Position numbers and translations under genes: made by a program. The notes beneath the pieces were generated by a model. It saw only the letters and a program-made list of their open reading frames with translations, was not told where the DNA came from and did not search any database. This document shows, piece after piece, positions 1 to 6,165 of a stretch of DNA of 6,492 nt (position 1 is its first letter; every line of letters begins with the position of its first letter). This stretch comes from Bacteroidota bacterium (lineage in GTDB: Bacteria; Bacteroidota; Bacteroidia; SpSt-205; S141-50), in NCBI GenBank assembly GCA_015490695.1, contig WFXK01000173.1:1-6492 (forward strand). The letters run 5' to 3'.

Positions 1-754
1 CTTTAATAATATCTAAACCATACTCTTCAGCAACCGATTCCCATTTCTCTTTTACATCACAACGGATAAGTACGCTCTCTTCGTTAGAGAGATTATTTTT
101 ATATCGTTCATAATCAAAAGATAAGAAATTAAAACTGCCCGTTATGAAATATTTATCGTCTACGATTACCAGTTTTCTATGAGTTCCCGTGAGTTCTTGA
201 CGCTTTCTTCTTGCTTTTTTTCTTAAATGGTTAGGTAAAGACACTATAGTTAGATGATAGTCGTCCTCTTCGTCGAGTGCACGTAGCGCTTTTAGGGCAT
301 CTTCATATTGTGCTTTTTCTGCATTCTCATAATTGCGTTTCCATGGAGACTCTTCCCATGGAGAAAAATTGTTGTTAGAATATCTGTTATCCCACCTCCT
401 TTTTCGTTGTTTTTCACTACTTTGATTTCCAAATAAAATAATCACATGAACATCTTTTTTCAAAAGAGCTTCTATATCAGGTAAGTAATTATTACATGCT
501 TGCTTTATCCACGGTGATTCTATCAGCACAGCGCATTGTGCTTCTCTTAGTGCTTTTCTAAATTGCTTATAAGTTTCATGGACATTAAGCACTTTATAAC
601 ATCGTTTATGTGGAACATTGTTTATGCTCCAGTTTTCTATAAAGTCTTGAGAGAGCGCATAAAAGCCTTCATCCCAGTGATTTTTCTTAGTGTAATATCC
701 TAAGGCAAATATTATAGTAATCCACAGCACAGAATAGAAAACGCGCTTTAGCAT
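1..754 (-). CDS. Membrane-anchored phospholipase D-like protein, C-terminus cut by window edge
   Basis: I translated this frame by hand; it is open from an ATG at 754-752 to the window edge, giving 251 residues. A hydrophobic segment at about residues 5-21 follows a short basic start and looks like an uncleaved N-terminal anchor. Residues 78-83 (IESPWI) resemble the first core strand of PLD-superfamily domains. The catalytic signature is at 192-199 (H192-x-K194-x4-D199), followed by GSFN at 206-209. Between them is a charged insert (about 111-187) rich in Lys, Arg and Glu. Only one HKD motif is visible, so the enzyme would either dimerise, as single-motif PLD nucleases and phosphodiesterases do, or carry a second motif beyond the edge. 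The start overlaps the end of the upstream dioxygenase gene by 7 bases (ATGCTAA), implying translational coupling. The substrate, nucleic acid or lipid, cannot be told. Confidence 0.85.
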   Translation of the reverse strand, partial: MLKRVFYSVLWITIIFALGYYTKKNHWDEGFYALSQDFIENWSINNVPHKRCYKVLNVHETYKQFRKALREAQCAVLIESPWIKQACNNYLPDIEALLKKDVHVIILFGNQSSEKQRKRRWDNRYSNNNFSPWEESPWKRNYENAEKAQYEDALKALRALDEEDDYHLTIVSLPNHLRKKARRKRQELTGTHRKLVIVDDKYFITGSFNFLSFDYERYKNNLSNEESVLIRCDVKEKWESVAEEYGLDIIK

Positions 755-1347
755 TTTATCCAATAACGTTGGAGTTTTCTATAGCCATAGATAGCAGTTC
801 TGCCGTGCAATATACGCCAATTGTCTAATATTAACAAGTCGTTTTTCTTTAGTTTAATTTGAATAGGCGTGCTTTCAAAAATAAATGTAGTAAGTTTTTG
901 AAATACCTCGTTGTTTTTTATCTTTTCAGAGGCAAGCCAATGGGTATAATAAAGATGGATAGTGCCTTGTTCATACGACAAGATGGGGAAGCAAGGGGCA
1001 TCATCAGGAAATACCTTATGAGTCTTCAAATAGAGGGATTGTAAGCGTTTACGTTCTTGAGGAGTCATTTGTTCTAAAATATTCCAGCCATCTATTAGCA
1101 AAGAAGTTCCTCCTTTTTCTGCGGGTTGTTCACAAAGTAGAACGATGTAACGGATTTTAGGATGGTCTGTGTGCGGACTTAACGCTTTAGTGCTGCGAAG
1201 TAAAGCAGGAGAATACCTATCAGGAATCACTTCTGCAGTATGAGTAACTTCCCCTAAGCCTTGAAGGATAGGCTTTAACAAGAGTTTTCCCTGAGGGATA
1301 TAAATAAATCCGTCTTTATGGAGTAACTTTAAGAGATTGAAGAGCAT
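748..1347 (-). CDS. TauD/TfdA-family Fe(II)/2-oxoglutarate dioxygenase
   Basis: Enzymes of this family hydroxylate small substrates using Fe(II), O2 and 2-oxoglutarate. The 199-residue product shows the expected facial triad: H59-x-D61 in LSPHTDHP and H181 in RILHGR. Basic residues R190 and R194 in RKLQRYW fit the 2-oxoglutarate-binding end of TauD-like proteins. The segment CEQPAEKGGTSLLIDG (72-87) matches the usual strand after the HxD motif. The protein is shorter than typical TauD (about 280 residues), mainly through a missing N-terminal part, so the substrate pocket may be reduced. The substrate is not predictable. The start is preceded by GGGAAA and lies 46 bases after the outer-membrane protein gene, with a strong hairpin between them. 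The 3' end overlaps the phospholipase D-like gene by 7 bases, so the two are probably co-translated. Confidence 0.85.
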   Translation of the reverse strand: MLFNLLKLLHKDGFIYIPQGKLLLKPILQGLGEVTHTAEVIPDRYSPALLRSTKALSPHTDHPKIRYIVLLCEQPAEKGGTSLLIDGWNILEQMTPQERKRLQSLYLKTHKVFPDDAPCFPILSYEQGTIHLYYTHWLASEKIKNNEVFQKLTTFIFESTPIQIKLKKNDLLILDNWRILHGRTAIYGYRKLQRYWIKC

Positions 1348-1366
1348 TTTCCCGAGCTAAACGATA

Positions 1367-1387
1367 GGGGAGGGCTGTACCCTCCCC
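1367..1387 (-). terminator. GC-rich intercistronic hairpin, possible partial terminator
   Basis: GGGGAGGG (1367-1374) and CCCTCCCC (1380-1387) form a perfect 8-bp stem with a CTGTA loop, starting six bases after the stop codon of the outer-membrane protein gene. On the minus strand it is followed by TATCGTTTAG, which lacks a proper U tract. It is therefore a poor intrinsic terminator and could instead protect the upstream mRNA 3' end or dampen expression of the downstream dioxygenase and phospholipase D-like genes. Confidence 0.5.
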
Positions 1388-1393
1388 CGCGTC

Positions 1394-1894
1394 TTATGGA
1401 AAATAACGCAGACTAACATGAAACTTAAGCGAAAGTGGCGGGATTCCTTTCAGTTCTGCGGTGATAGCCAATCGGTCATTGATACGATACCCTCCTCCTA
1501 AACCGATGTTAATACCAAAGAAAGGAACATTAAAGGCTCTACCTATGTTTTGAGAAACGCCCGTAACACGATAAGAATACCCAAAATAACCAAAGTGCAA
1601 TCCGGCGAAGGGATAGAAGATACCCTTTTTGTTTACCACCCAGAATTGGGCATCGGTGTTGAGTTGTAATGCCCAGAAAGCTGGGTTAGGGATTTGAAAC
1701 ACTAAGCTTCCGTCTAAGTTAAGCCATTCATTGACGAAGTACCCCGCACGAGCATGGATTGCCGCTCCGGTCCAAAAGATAGCCTTGCTGTAAAAGCCGA
1801 TGCCGCCTCCAAAGTTCCATTGCGCTCGGACAACTGCTGTGCTTAAAGCGCACACAACGATACTCACCCTTGCAATATGTACTACACTCCTCAT
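1394..1894 (-). CDS. Small outer-membrane beta-barrel protein
   Basis: The 166-residue product starts with a clear Sec signal peptide: basic MRSVVHIAR, a hydrophobic core, and a likely cleavage at VRA|QW after residue 24. The rest alternates polar and aromatic/hydrophobic residues in strands separated by glycine-rich turns (for example FGGGIGFY, FGINIGLGGGYRI), and it ends in a strand LKFHVSLRYFP with a near-terminal aromatic residue. This is the usual look of an eight-stranded outer-membrane barrel of the OmpA/OmpX/PorT-like type in Bacteroidota. Ligand and function cannot be inferred. It starts 24 bases after the broken minigene and shares its presumed transcript with the secreted-protein genes upstream. 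No Shine-Dalgarno sequence is seen, as is normal for the phylum. Confidence 0.8.
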   Translation of the reverse strand: MRSVVHIARVSIVVCALSTAVVRAQWNFGGGIGFYSKAIFWTGAAIHARAGYFVNEWLNLDGSLVFQIPNPAFWALQLNTDAQFWVVNKKGIFYPFAGLHFGYFGYSYRVTGVSQNIGRAFNVPFFGINIGLGGGYRINDRLAITAELKGIPPLSLKFHVSLRYFP

Positions 1895-1918
1895 AGGCGG
1901 TTCTGATATTGGTAATTG

Positions 1919-2060
1919 CTAGTTTTTACGACGGTTTTTATCGGCAACGTTTTGAGTGCGTCGCTTAAAGCCCGTTCGGGTAGTTCTAGGAATTCGGGTT
2001 TTTATCTGCCGCTCTCTGAATCCTTCTGGCAGCGCTATCGTCCATCTTCCTCTTTACCAT
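1919..2060 (-). pseudogene. Seed-maturation-protein (SMP)-like minigene with a +1 frameshift
   Basis: An ATG at 2060-2058, two bases after the lipocalin-like stop, opens a frame reading DDSAARRIQRAADKN and then stopping at TAG (1988-1986). Shifting by one base restores a second half reading TGFKRRTQNVADKN to a TAG at 1921-1919. The two halves together match the two conserved blocks of small SMP-like proteins (PF04927 style: AArIQsaadkN ... GFaaRaQsaAdkN). Removing one C from AAAAACCC, just after the first ADKN, gives one continuous 46-residue protein; the equivalent place in the second block reads AAAAACC. I infer a one-base insertion, either real (pseudogene or variable site) or a sequencing or assembly error. 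These proteins are small, charged and probably disordered; the function is not established. Confidence 0.6.
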
Positions 2061-2062
2061 AG

Positions 2063-2581
2063 CTATTGCACCTTTTGAAGTTCTAAAAAACTGGAAGTTA
2101 CCGTGTTGTGTAGGTGCAAAACCGAATCCGATATCTTGATGATTGTAAAATGCTTCTGTGGAGTAAGAGGCTGAATAGGATTTAACAACAAAGTGTTTAG
2201 AGTTACCTGCCACTTTCCTCGTTCTCCATCTGCAGTGGTGTAATAACCATCGGATTGAAAAGTTATCCACCAATAACTCTGTTGTAATCGCCATTTTCCC
2301 TGTAATGATTCTGAGAGCCGTGAAATAATCGCTTCTTGGCATTGCCTTGCAGCTTCTTTGTGTAGTTTTTGTTGTTGACGCTGCGATAATTGAAAATAAT
2401 TCGCTGCTTCATAATGGGTCAAAATGTGCTGACAACTACAACGACAAATAGAATCTTTCCAGTAAGGTGCCATATTTTTTTCTTCTATCCACTGCTGACA
2501 TTGTTTCCATAACTGTGCTTTTTGTTGCTCACTCCACGGAAGCAACAACGCACCGCTTATTAAAATGACTTTAATCCTCAT
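2063..2581 (-). CDS. Secreted protein: Cys-containing helical region plus lipocalin-like domain
   Basis: I chose the ATG at 2581-2579 because MRIKVILISGALLLPWSEQ gives a compact signal peptide; an ATG eight codons earlier would put extra residues before it. The product has 172 residues. Residues about 20-85 look helical and hold cysteines 28, 46, 48, 50 and 81 (including CRCSC), a pattern seen in small Bacteroidota exported proteins. Residues about 92-172 look like the C-terminal lipocalin-like domain: GKW at 95-97, a strand with DGYYTTADGERGKW, and a final strand with VLHLHN. Such domains form small calyx barrels, but the ligand is unknown. The start overlaps the stop of the GRDP-like gene by 11 bases, and the stop lies two bases before the SMP-like minigene start. 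Confidence 0.7.
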   Translation of the reverse strand: MRIKVILISGALLLPWSEQQKAQLWKQCQQWIEEKNMAPYWKDSICRCSCQHILTHYEAANYFQLSQRQQQKLHKEAARQCQEAIISRLSESLQGKWRLQQSYWWITFQSDGYYTTADGERGKWQVTLNTLLLNPIQPLTPQKHFTIIKISDSVLHLHNTVTSSFLELQKVQ

Positions 2582-2627
2582 CGGCGCAATAATGCCAGCA
2601 TTCATCCTGACAATAGTGCCAACAAGG
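2580..2627 (-). repeat. Two tandem octapeptide codon blocks encoding [PE]CWHYC[QA]D
   Basis: At the 3' end of the GRDP-like gene two 24-base units encode PCWHYCQD and ECWHYCAD. In the five core codons, three positions (Cys, His, Cys) use different synonymous codons in the two copies. The repeat is therefore kept at the protein level and is not a fresh DNA duplication. Four Cys and two His in 16 residues could bind metal or form disulfides. Confidence 0.8.
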
Positions 2628-3043
2628 GTCTTTACTTTCTGTTTCTAAGCTTTCTCCGAATTCTTGTTCATAAAGCTGTTTGGTGCGTTCTCCTGCTTTA
2701 AGCAAGTTTTGGTAATCTTCTTCTCCCCGCATACCGAAATAGGGAAAGTGATGTAGGTATTTCCCAAACGCTTTTTGACAGTCTTTGTGGTAGGCGATGG
2801 TATCCAAAATGTGGTAATGCCACATGGTATCTACATCACCCCATGGGGTTATTCCTTTGCCATACTTCTTACACAAGTGCAAAAAGCGCTTATAGGCGAT
2901 TTCCACTTTGTCGCAACGCTCTTTATCCCATCCTTCTCCTTCACGCGGATGTTGTAATTTGAGTTTTACCATTTCCAAGTCAATGGCTGCGATTTCTGGC
3001 AAAATTCCGTAGCGCTCTATTAGCGCCTTTACGCGCTCTTCGC

Positions 3044-3423
<380 letters not shown>

Positions 3424-3458
3424 GCTCACTATAAGTTTAATCTGCGCCAGCACAACAA

Positions 3459-3489
3459 CAAATTTAGAAGAGCCCCTTTTATTTCCAAT
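3459..3489 (-). promoter_or_regulatory. Bacteroidota-type promoter of the seven-gene run
   Basis: On the minus strand ATTG (3489-3486) is followed after 19 bases by TAAATTTG (3466-3459). This fits the Bacteroidota consensus TTTG-N19-TAnnTTTG with one mismatch in the upstream element. The predicted transcript would start near 3455, leaving about 30 bases of leader before the ATG at 3423. That supports this ATG, and not an internal one, as the real start of the repeat-controlled gene. Confidence 0.65.
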
Positions 3490-3536
3490 GGAAAAAAATT
3501 AACCACAGTTACCAAAATTTTGATGTTGTTATACTT

Positions 3537-3558
3537 AAAAGTTGCTGATTATCAGCAA
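3537..3558 (-). terminator. Intrinsic terminator after the duplicated-domain secreted protein
   Basis: On the minus strand TTGCTGA (3558-3552), loop TAA, and TCAGCAA (3548-3542) form a 7-bp stem followed by CTTTT. It lies 31 bases after the stop codon at 3590 and before the promoter at 3489-3459. It separates the single-gene unit from the operon downstream. The stem is modest and the U run short, so read-through is possible. Confidence 0.6.
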
Positions 3559-3589
3559 GTTATAACTGTTGCATGGTTACATATACCAA

Positions 3590-4219
3590 TCATTCATGGA
3601 TTTTTTGATAAGTACCTATAAAGGCTTTCCATGCTTGTTTAGGGCAAGGGGTTTTTTGAGTAATTTTAATAGTTTGGTTGCTAAAGTAGAAAAGTAAAGA
3701 ACAGGAAGATGCTTCGTAGATAGCTTCATAAGGGCTAACGAAAGTAGCTATACCTTCTAAAAAATGGTTTTTAGAAGTCTGAAGGCGGAATCCAAAACCT
3801 TCGTCGGAAGTCTTCCATACATAGAGGGTTTGGGTATCTTTAATATACGTAGATGGTAAGTAATAGGTATGGTGAAAATCACAGGCAACGCTTGTATACT
3901 GCATACAACCTGCTTGCTCAACGCGAACTTTGTTTTTGTCAAAATAAAATACCAATTGACATGAACCACTGGAATTTTTAAAAATGGCTTTTTGAGCTGT
4001 TCTCCAAAATGCCTCGCCTTCTATTTCAGCAATGCACCCTGAACGAGTTGCAACGTTAATGGAAAATGAAAACGATTGATTTGTACGTTCCTTTACTTCT
4101 AATGTCCCTATAGCATGCTTATAGTAAAATGCATAAACCCTTTTTGAATCAATTTCTTGAGTCCCTTGAGCATTGAGTGCTGTTGCTATTATGGTAAAAT
4201 AAAGCCACCTTCTATACAT
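3590..4219 (-). CDS. Secreted protein of unknown function with two diverged copies of one beta-rich domain
   Basis: The frame stays open 57 codons further upstream, but I chose the ATG at 4219-4217 because it begins a proper signal peptide (MYRRWLYFTIIATALNA|Q, about 18 residues) and follows an A-rich leader with a -7 box just before it. The 209-residue product contains two related halves, about 50-121 and 143-206. Each reads G-E/EG-x-A, a spacer with A-x-F/Y, then C-x-L-x-F-Y-F (C87 and C173), an alternating strand V/I-x-V/I-x-Q, a second Cys (C105 and C192), and an end like F-x-G/H-T-Y. The pattern is familiar from small exported beta domains of unknown role in many bacteria. The paired cysteines probably form one disulfide per half. 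It is flanked by terminators on both sides, so it is likely transcribed alone. Confidence 0.75.
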   Translation of the reverse strand: MYRRWLYFTIIATALNAQGTQEIDSKRVYAFYYKHAIGTLEVKERTNQSFSFSINVATRSGCIAEIEGEAFWRTAQKAIFKNSSGSCQLVFYFDKNKVRVEQAGCMQYTSVACDFHHTYYLPSTYIKDTQTLYVWKTSDEGFGFRLQTSKNHFLEGIATFVSPYEAIYEASSCSLLFYFSNQTIKITQKTPCPKQAWKAFIGTYQKIHE

Positions 4220-4230
4220 TACTTTTTTCG

Positions 4231-4238
4231 CAAAGATA
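4231..4238 (-). promoter_or_regulatory. Candidate -7 box TATCTTTG
   Basis: A perfect TAnnTTTG element lies 11 bases upstream of the chosen start codon at 4219. I see no good TTTG element about 19 bases further upstream, and the transcript leader would be only a few bases long. The call is therefore tentative. Confidence 0.35.
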
Positions 4239-4580
4239 TATTTCTTTTGGCAAAAAGATTTTTCACACACTTCGGAGTGATGCAATGAATACAGAGTAGT
4301 GGTGCTATGTCTATATATAGCATGTGCATTTCTTTTAGGAAACTGTATAAAGGCTATGAAGGTTTTCCAAACTTCCAACAGAAAAAGCACAAGAAAACCT
4401 CACCTTTAGTACGGAATGATGCACATGCCTCTAGACGCAGACAGTGCAAAGATTGCGGAACTATACACCTAAACTCTTACAGCATAGGTTATCGCATCAT
4501 ACCGAGTGAGTACGGAGTAGTTCTTTTGGGAAATCCAAGAAACTCTGAAAGTTTACCTAAGTTTCCAAAAACAAAAACGC
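4239..4580. other. About 340 bases with no convincing gene
   Basis: This stretch separates the propeller-gene terminator from the next gene. A plus-strand frame across it includes the residues RRRQCKDCG, which resemble half of a transposase zinc ribbon, but the first CxxC pair is absent and the frame runs on through a terminator into the antisense of the propeller gene. GGAATGATGC (about 4413-4422) and GCATCATACC (about 4494-4503) form an imperfect inverted repeat (9 of 10) around 71 bases. I see nothing else that I can assign. Confidence 0.4.
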
Positions 4581-4612
4581 AAAAAACAAAGGGGATGGCA
4601 AAAGCCATCCCC
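4581..4612 (-). terminator. Strong intrinsic terminator of the propeller gene
   Basis: GGGGATGGC (4591-4599) and GCCATCCCC (4604-4612) form a perfect 9-bp stem with a 4-base loop, six bases after the stop codon. On the minus strand the stem is followed by TTTGTTTTTT. This is the best terminator in the window and shows that the B12-regulated unit holds a single gene. Confidence 0.9.
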
Positions 4613-4618
4613 TGTAAT

Positions 4619-5857
4619 TCAATACTTTATAAACTTCTCTCTGTAGTGCTTGCCATTTTGGAAAAGGAAGTCTAAAAGGTAGATGCCAGAAGATAAAGAA
4701 GAAACTTCTAAAGTAAAGTTTTGCGTAGTAGCAATCTTTTCTACTTTTAAAACTTCACCCATTACATTCATAATACGGACCTCTTGAATAGGTTCATCAC
4801 TTTGGATAGTTAAGAAGTCCATAACAGGGTTAGGCATGATGGTAACTGTAGCTGTTTGTGGTGCTGTAGCAGCATCTAAGTAAAAGATGAAATATAACGT
4901 ACGTGGGGAGATACATACTGAAATAGGGGAAGAAAGGGTATTGTTATTCCAGTAAAGGATGCTACCTGTGGTCGTATAATCAGTTTGAGATAGGAATAGC
5001 GTTTGGGTTTCGTGATTGTAATGCATAGCATAGAAGTTTCCTGGGAAGAGGGAGTCGGTTTGTTGGTTGGTAATGTTGTAAGCACGTACGTGTTCAGCAC
5101 CGAAGTTAGTGTTGTCGCTGAAGAAGATACGTTTGTTTAAGGTGTCTATAGTAAACCCGCCGTAAGAGACACGATAGGTAGTATCCATTCGTAGCAATTG
5201 GTTATTATAGATGACGCTAATGATAAGACCGCCGTCGCTTGTGGTCCATCGGCGACACTGAACGTAGATAGTGTCTTTGTAACGAACAATTCTATCAGGG
5301 TTTTGGGCTACTTTCAATAATTTTAAGGTATCTTGTGCTATGAGGTCTAAGATAATGATGGTGCTATCTGCGCCATAGCCGTTCATGGAAATATAGGCTT
5401 TGTTTTGATACACGAGAATCCCTTCACAGATGTTTCTTGCTTTGGTGGTGTCTAATGCATAAAGCAATTGTTTCGTTGTAAGGTCATAGACGCGCACATA
5501 AGGTTTGGTTTTTGTGGTAACGATAATTTGGTTTTTCCATAGGGCGATGTCACGAGCGTCTTTTAAGGCGGTGTCTAAGGTGTCTAAGAATTGTGCTGTT
5601 GACCAGTTGTAAAGCAGTACATGGCCTAAGCCGTCAATGACAAGGAGGGTGTCGTTTCGTACTTTGAAGGTTACGGGTCGGTTGAAGCCGGAGCCGTAGA
5701 GGGAATCAATGAGGACGAAGGAGTTACTTGCGAAGCTGTAGTAACCGATACTTCCTTTTGTGGTGCTTCCGCCTTCACAGAGGGTGAGTAACAAACCGAA
5801 GGGCGCTGTTTGTGCCCATAGCATTGCTGCCGCCATACAATACAGAAGCGTTCTCAT
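4619..5857 (-). CDS. Secreted beta-propeller with T9SS type A sorting domain, cobalamin-riboswitch controlled (BtuG-like role proposed)
   Basis: The 412-residue product has three parts. Residues 1-15 are a signal peptide (cleavage WA|Q). Residues about 20-330 are a beta-propeller of the YncE/DUF5074 type, with repeated blades of the pattern x-V-x-x-Y-D/N-L/W-x-T-x-x-x-L, for example VRVYDLTTKQLLYALDT and VRAYNITNQQTDSLF. Residues about 334-412 are a T9SS type A sorting domain (MPNP at 341-344, LSSGIYLL at 388-395, ending REKFIKY), which predicts export across the outer membrane and surface attachment or release. The gene follows a cobalamin riboswitch. In Bacteroides, BtuG is a surface propeller that binds B12 for the transporter BtuB; BtuG is a lipoprotein, while this protein would reach the surface by T9SS. 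The B12-binding role is inferred from the leader and fold. No btuB lies in the window. Confidence 0.85.
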   Translation of the reverse strand: MRTLLYCMAAAMLWAQTAPFGLLLTLCEGGSTTKGSIGYYSFASNSFVLIDSLYGSGFNRPVTFKVRNDTLLVIDGLGHVLLYNWSTAQFLDTLDTALKDARDIALWKNQIIVTTKTKPYVRVYDLTTKQLLYALDTTKARNICEGILVYQNKAYISMNGYGADSTIIILDLIAQDTLKLLKVAQNPDRIVRYKDTIYVQCRRWTTSDGGLIISVIYNNQLLRMDTTYRVSYGGFTIDTLNKRIFFSDNTNFGAEHVRAYNITNQQTDSLFPGNFYAMHYNHETQTLFLSQTDYTTTGSILYWNNNTLSSPISVCISPRTLYFIFYLDAATAPQTATVTIMPNPVMDFLTIQSDEPIQEVRIMNVMGEVLKVEKIATTQNFTLEVSSLSSGIYLLDFLFQNGKHYREKFIKY

Positions 5858-5879
5858 CGTTTTATGGTTTTAAATGGAT

Positions 5880-5901
5880 AAAAGCCATCCTGATGGATGG
5901 C
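5880..5901 (-). terminator. Leader terminator of the riboswitch expression platform
   Basis: GCCATCC (5901-5895), loop ATCA, and GGATGGC (5890-5884) form a perfect 7-bp stem followed by TTTT (5883-5880), about 22 bases before the start codon. Its 5' arm overlaps the antiterminator partner, so it can act as the OFF state of a transcription attenuator. Confidence 0.8.
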
Positions 5902-5967
5902 GGCAGGCTTTTTACCAGAAGCGTTTTTGCTCCTGGCAGGGCTTAAAACCCGCGCAAGCCTCCGCCA
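5898..5967 (-). promoter_or_regulatory. Antiterminator of the cobalamin riboswitch
   Basis: TGGCGGAGGCTT (5967-5956) can pair with AAGCCTGCCGCCA (5910-5898) in 12 base pairs with one bulged G. Its 3' strand uses G5901-A5898, part of the leader terminator stem, and its 5' strand includes the L13 loop bases 5967-5963 and part of the P13 stem. Pairing is therefore exclusive with both the terminator and the ligand-bound P13/L13 structure. An internal hairpin (CCAGGAGC 5936-5929 with GCTTCTGG 5922-5915) would bring the two strands together. Confidence 0.65.
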
Positions 5968-6150
5968 GTGATGACGCTTGCAGGCAGGTCTCCTGGCTCG
6001 TGCCAGCGCTACCCTCCTTCCCAGCTAAACAGCCAGTGGAGCTGTCCCCCATGTGGGGTAAGGTAGCGCTTTTTGCGGCACTCACAGTGGCGCGTCCGCT
6101 CCGGATTTGCACCGGATTCCCTTTTAAACCCCGAAGGGTACCTGCAAACG
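5954..6150 (-). promoter_or_regulatory. Cobalamin (B12) riboswitch aptamer with P13 regulatory hairpin
   Basis: All the conserved pieces appear in order on the minus strand: TTTAAAAGGGAATCCGGTG and GCAAATCC (about 6128-6103), the L5 segment CGCCACTGTGA (6092-6082), a long peripheral stem AGCGCTACC/GGTAGCGCT (6070-6062 with 6013-6005), and the B12 box GCCAGGAGACCTGCC (5997-5983). The closing stem is GCAGGT (6145-6140) with ACCTGC (5989-5984). A register-shifted 10-bp alternative pairs 6150-6141 with 5984-5975. Downstream, GCAAGC (5981-5976) and GCTTGC (5959-5954) form P13, whose loop bases TGGCG (5967-5963) match L5 CGCCA (6092-6088) for the kissing loop. Bound adenosyl- or other cobalamin should lock that contact and switch the propeller gene off. 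Confidence 0.95.
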
Positions 6151-6157
6151 TGCCCCG

Positions 6158-6165
6158 CAAAATTA
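6158..6165 (-). promoter_or_regulatory. Candidate -7 box TAATTTTG before the riboswitch
   Basis: TAATTTTG (6165-6158) fits TAnnTTTG and its TAA is also the stop codon of the AAA+ ATPase gene. Transcription would start near 6153, just before the aptamer closing stem at 6150. That fits a leader that begins with the riboswitch. The upstream TTTG element is not clear, so read-through from the ATPase gene remains possible. Confidence 0.5.

Noticed and set aside
859..1044. Short plus-strand frame within the dioxygenase gene
   Set aside because: Antisense shadow of a gene with clear catalytic motifs; no recognisable product. The same holds for frames at 2775-2957 (+), 3757-3969 (-) and 4876-5100 (-).
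1986..2342. 118-codon minus-strand frame overlapping the lipocalin-like gene
   Set aside because: Most of it is a shadow of the lipocalin-like gene in another frame. Only its last 24 codons (from 2060) are real, as the first half of the SMP-like minigene.
4220..4390. 57-codon N-terminal extension of the duplicated-domain protein
   Set aside because: It would place a signal peptide in the interior of the protein, its composition is unlike the rest, and it covers the candidate promoter region.
4307..4675. Plus-strand frame with RRRQCKDCG, like a transposase zinc ribbon
   Set aside because: The first CxxC pair and the catalytic part are missing, and the frame runs through a strong terminator into the antisense of the propeller gene. 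Chance resemblance is more likely than an IS remnant.
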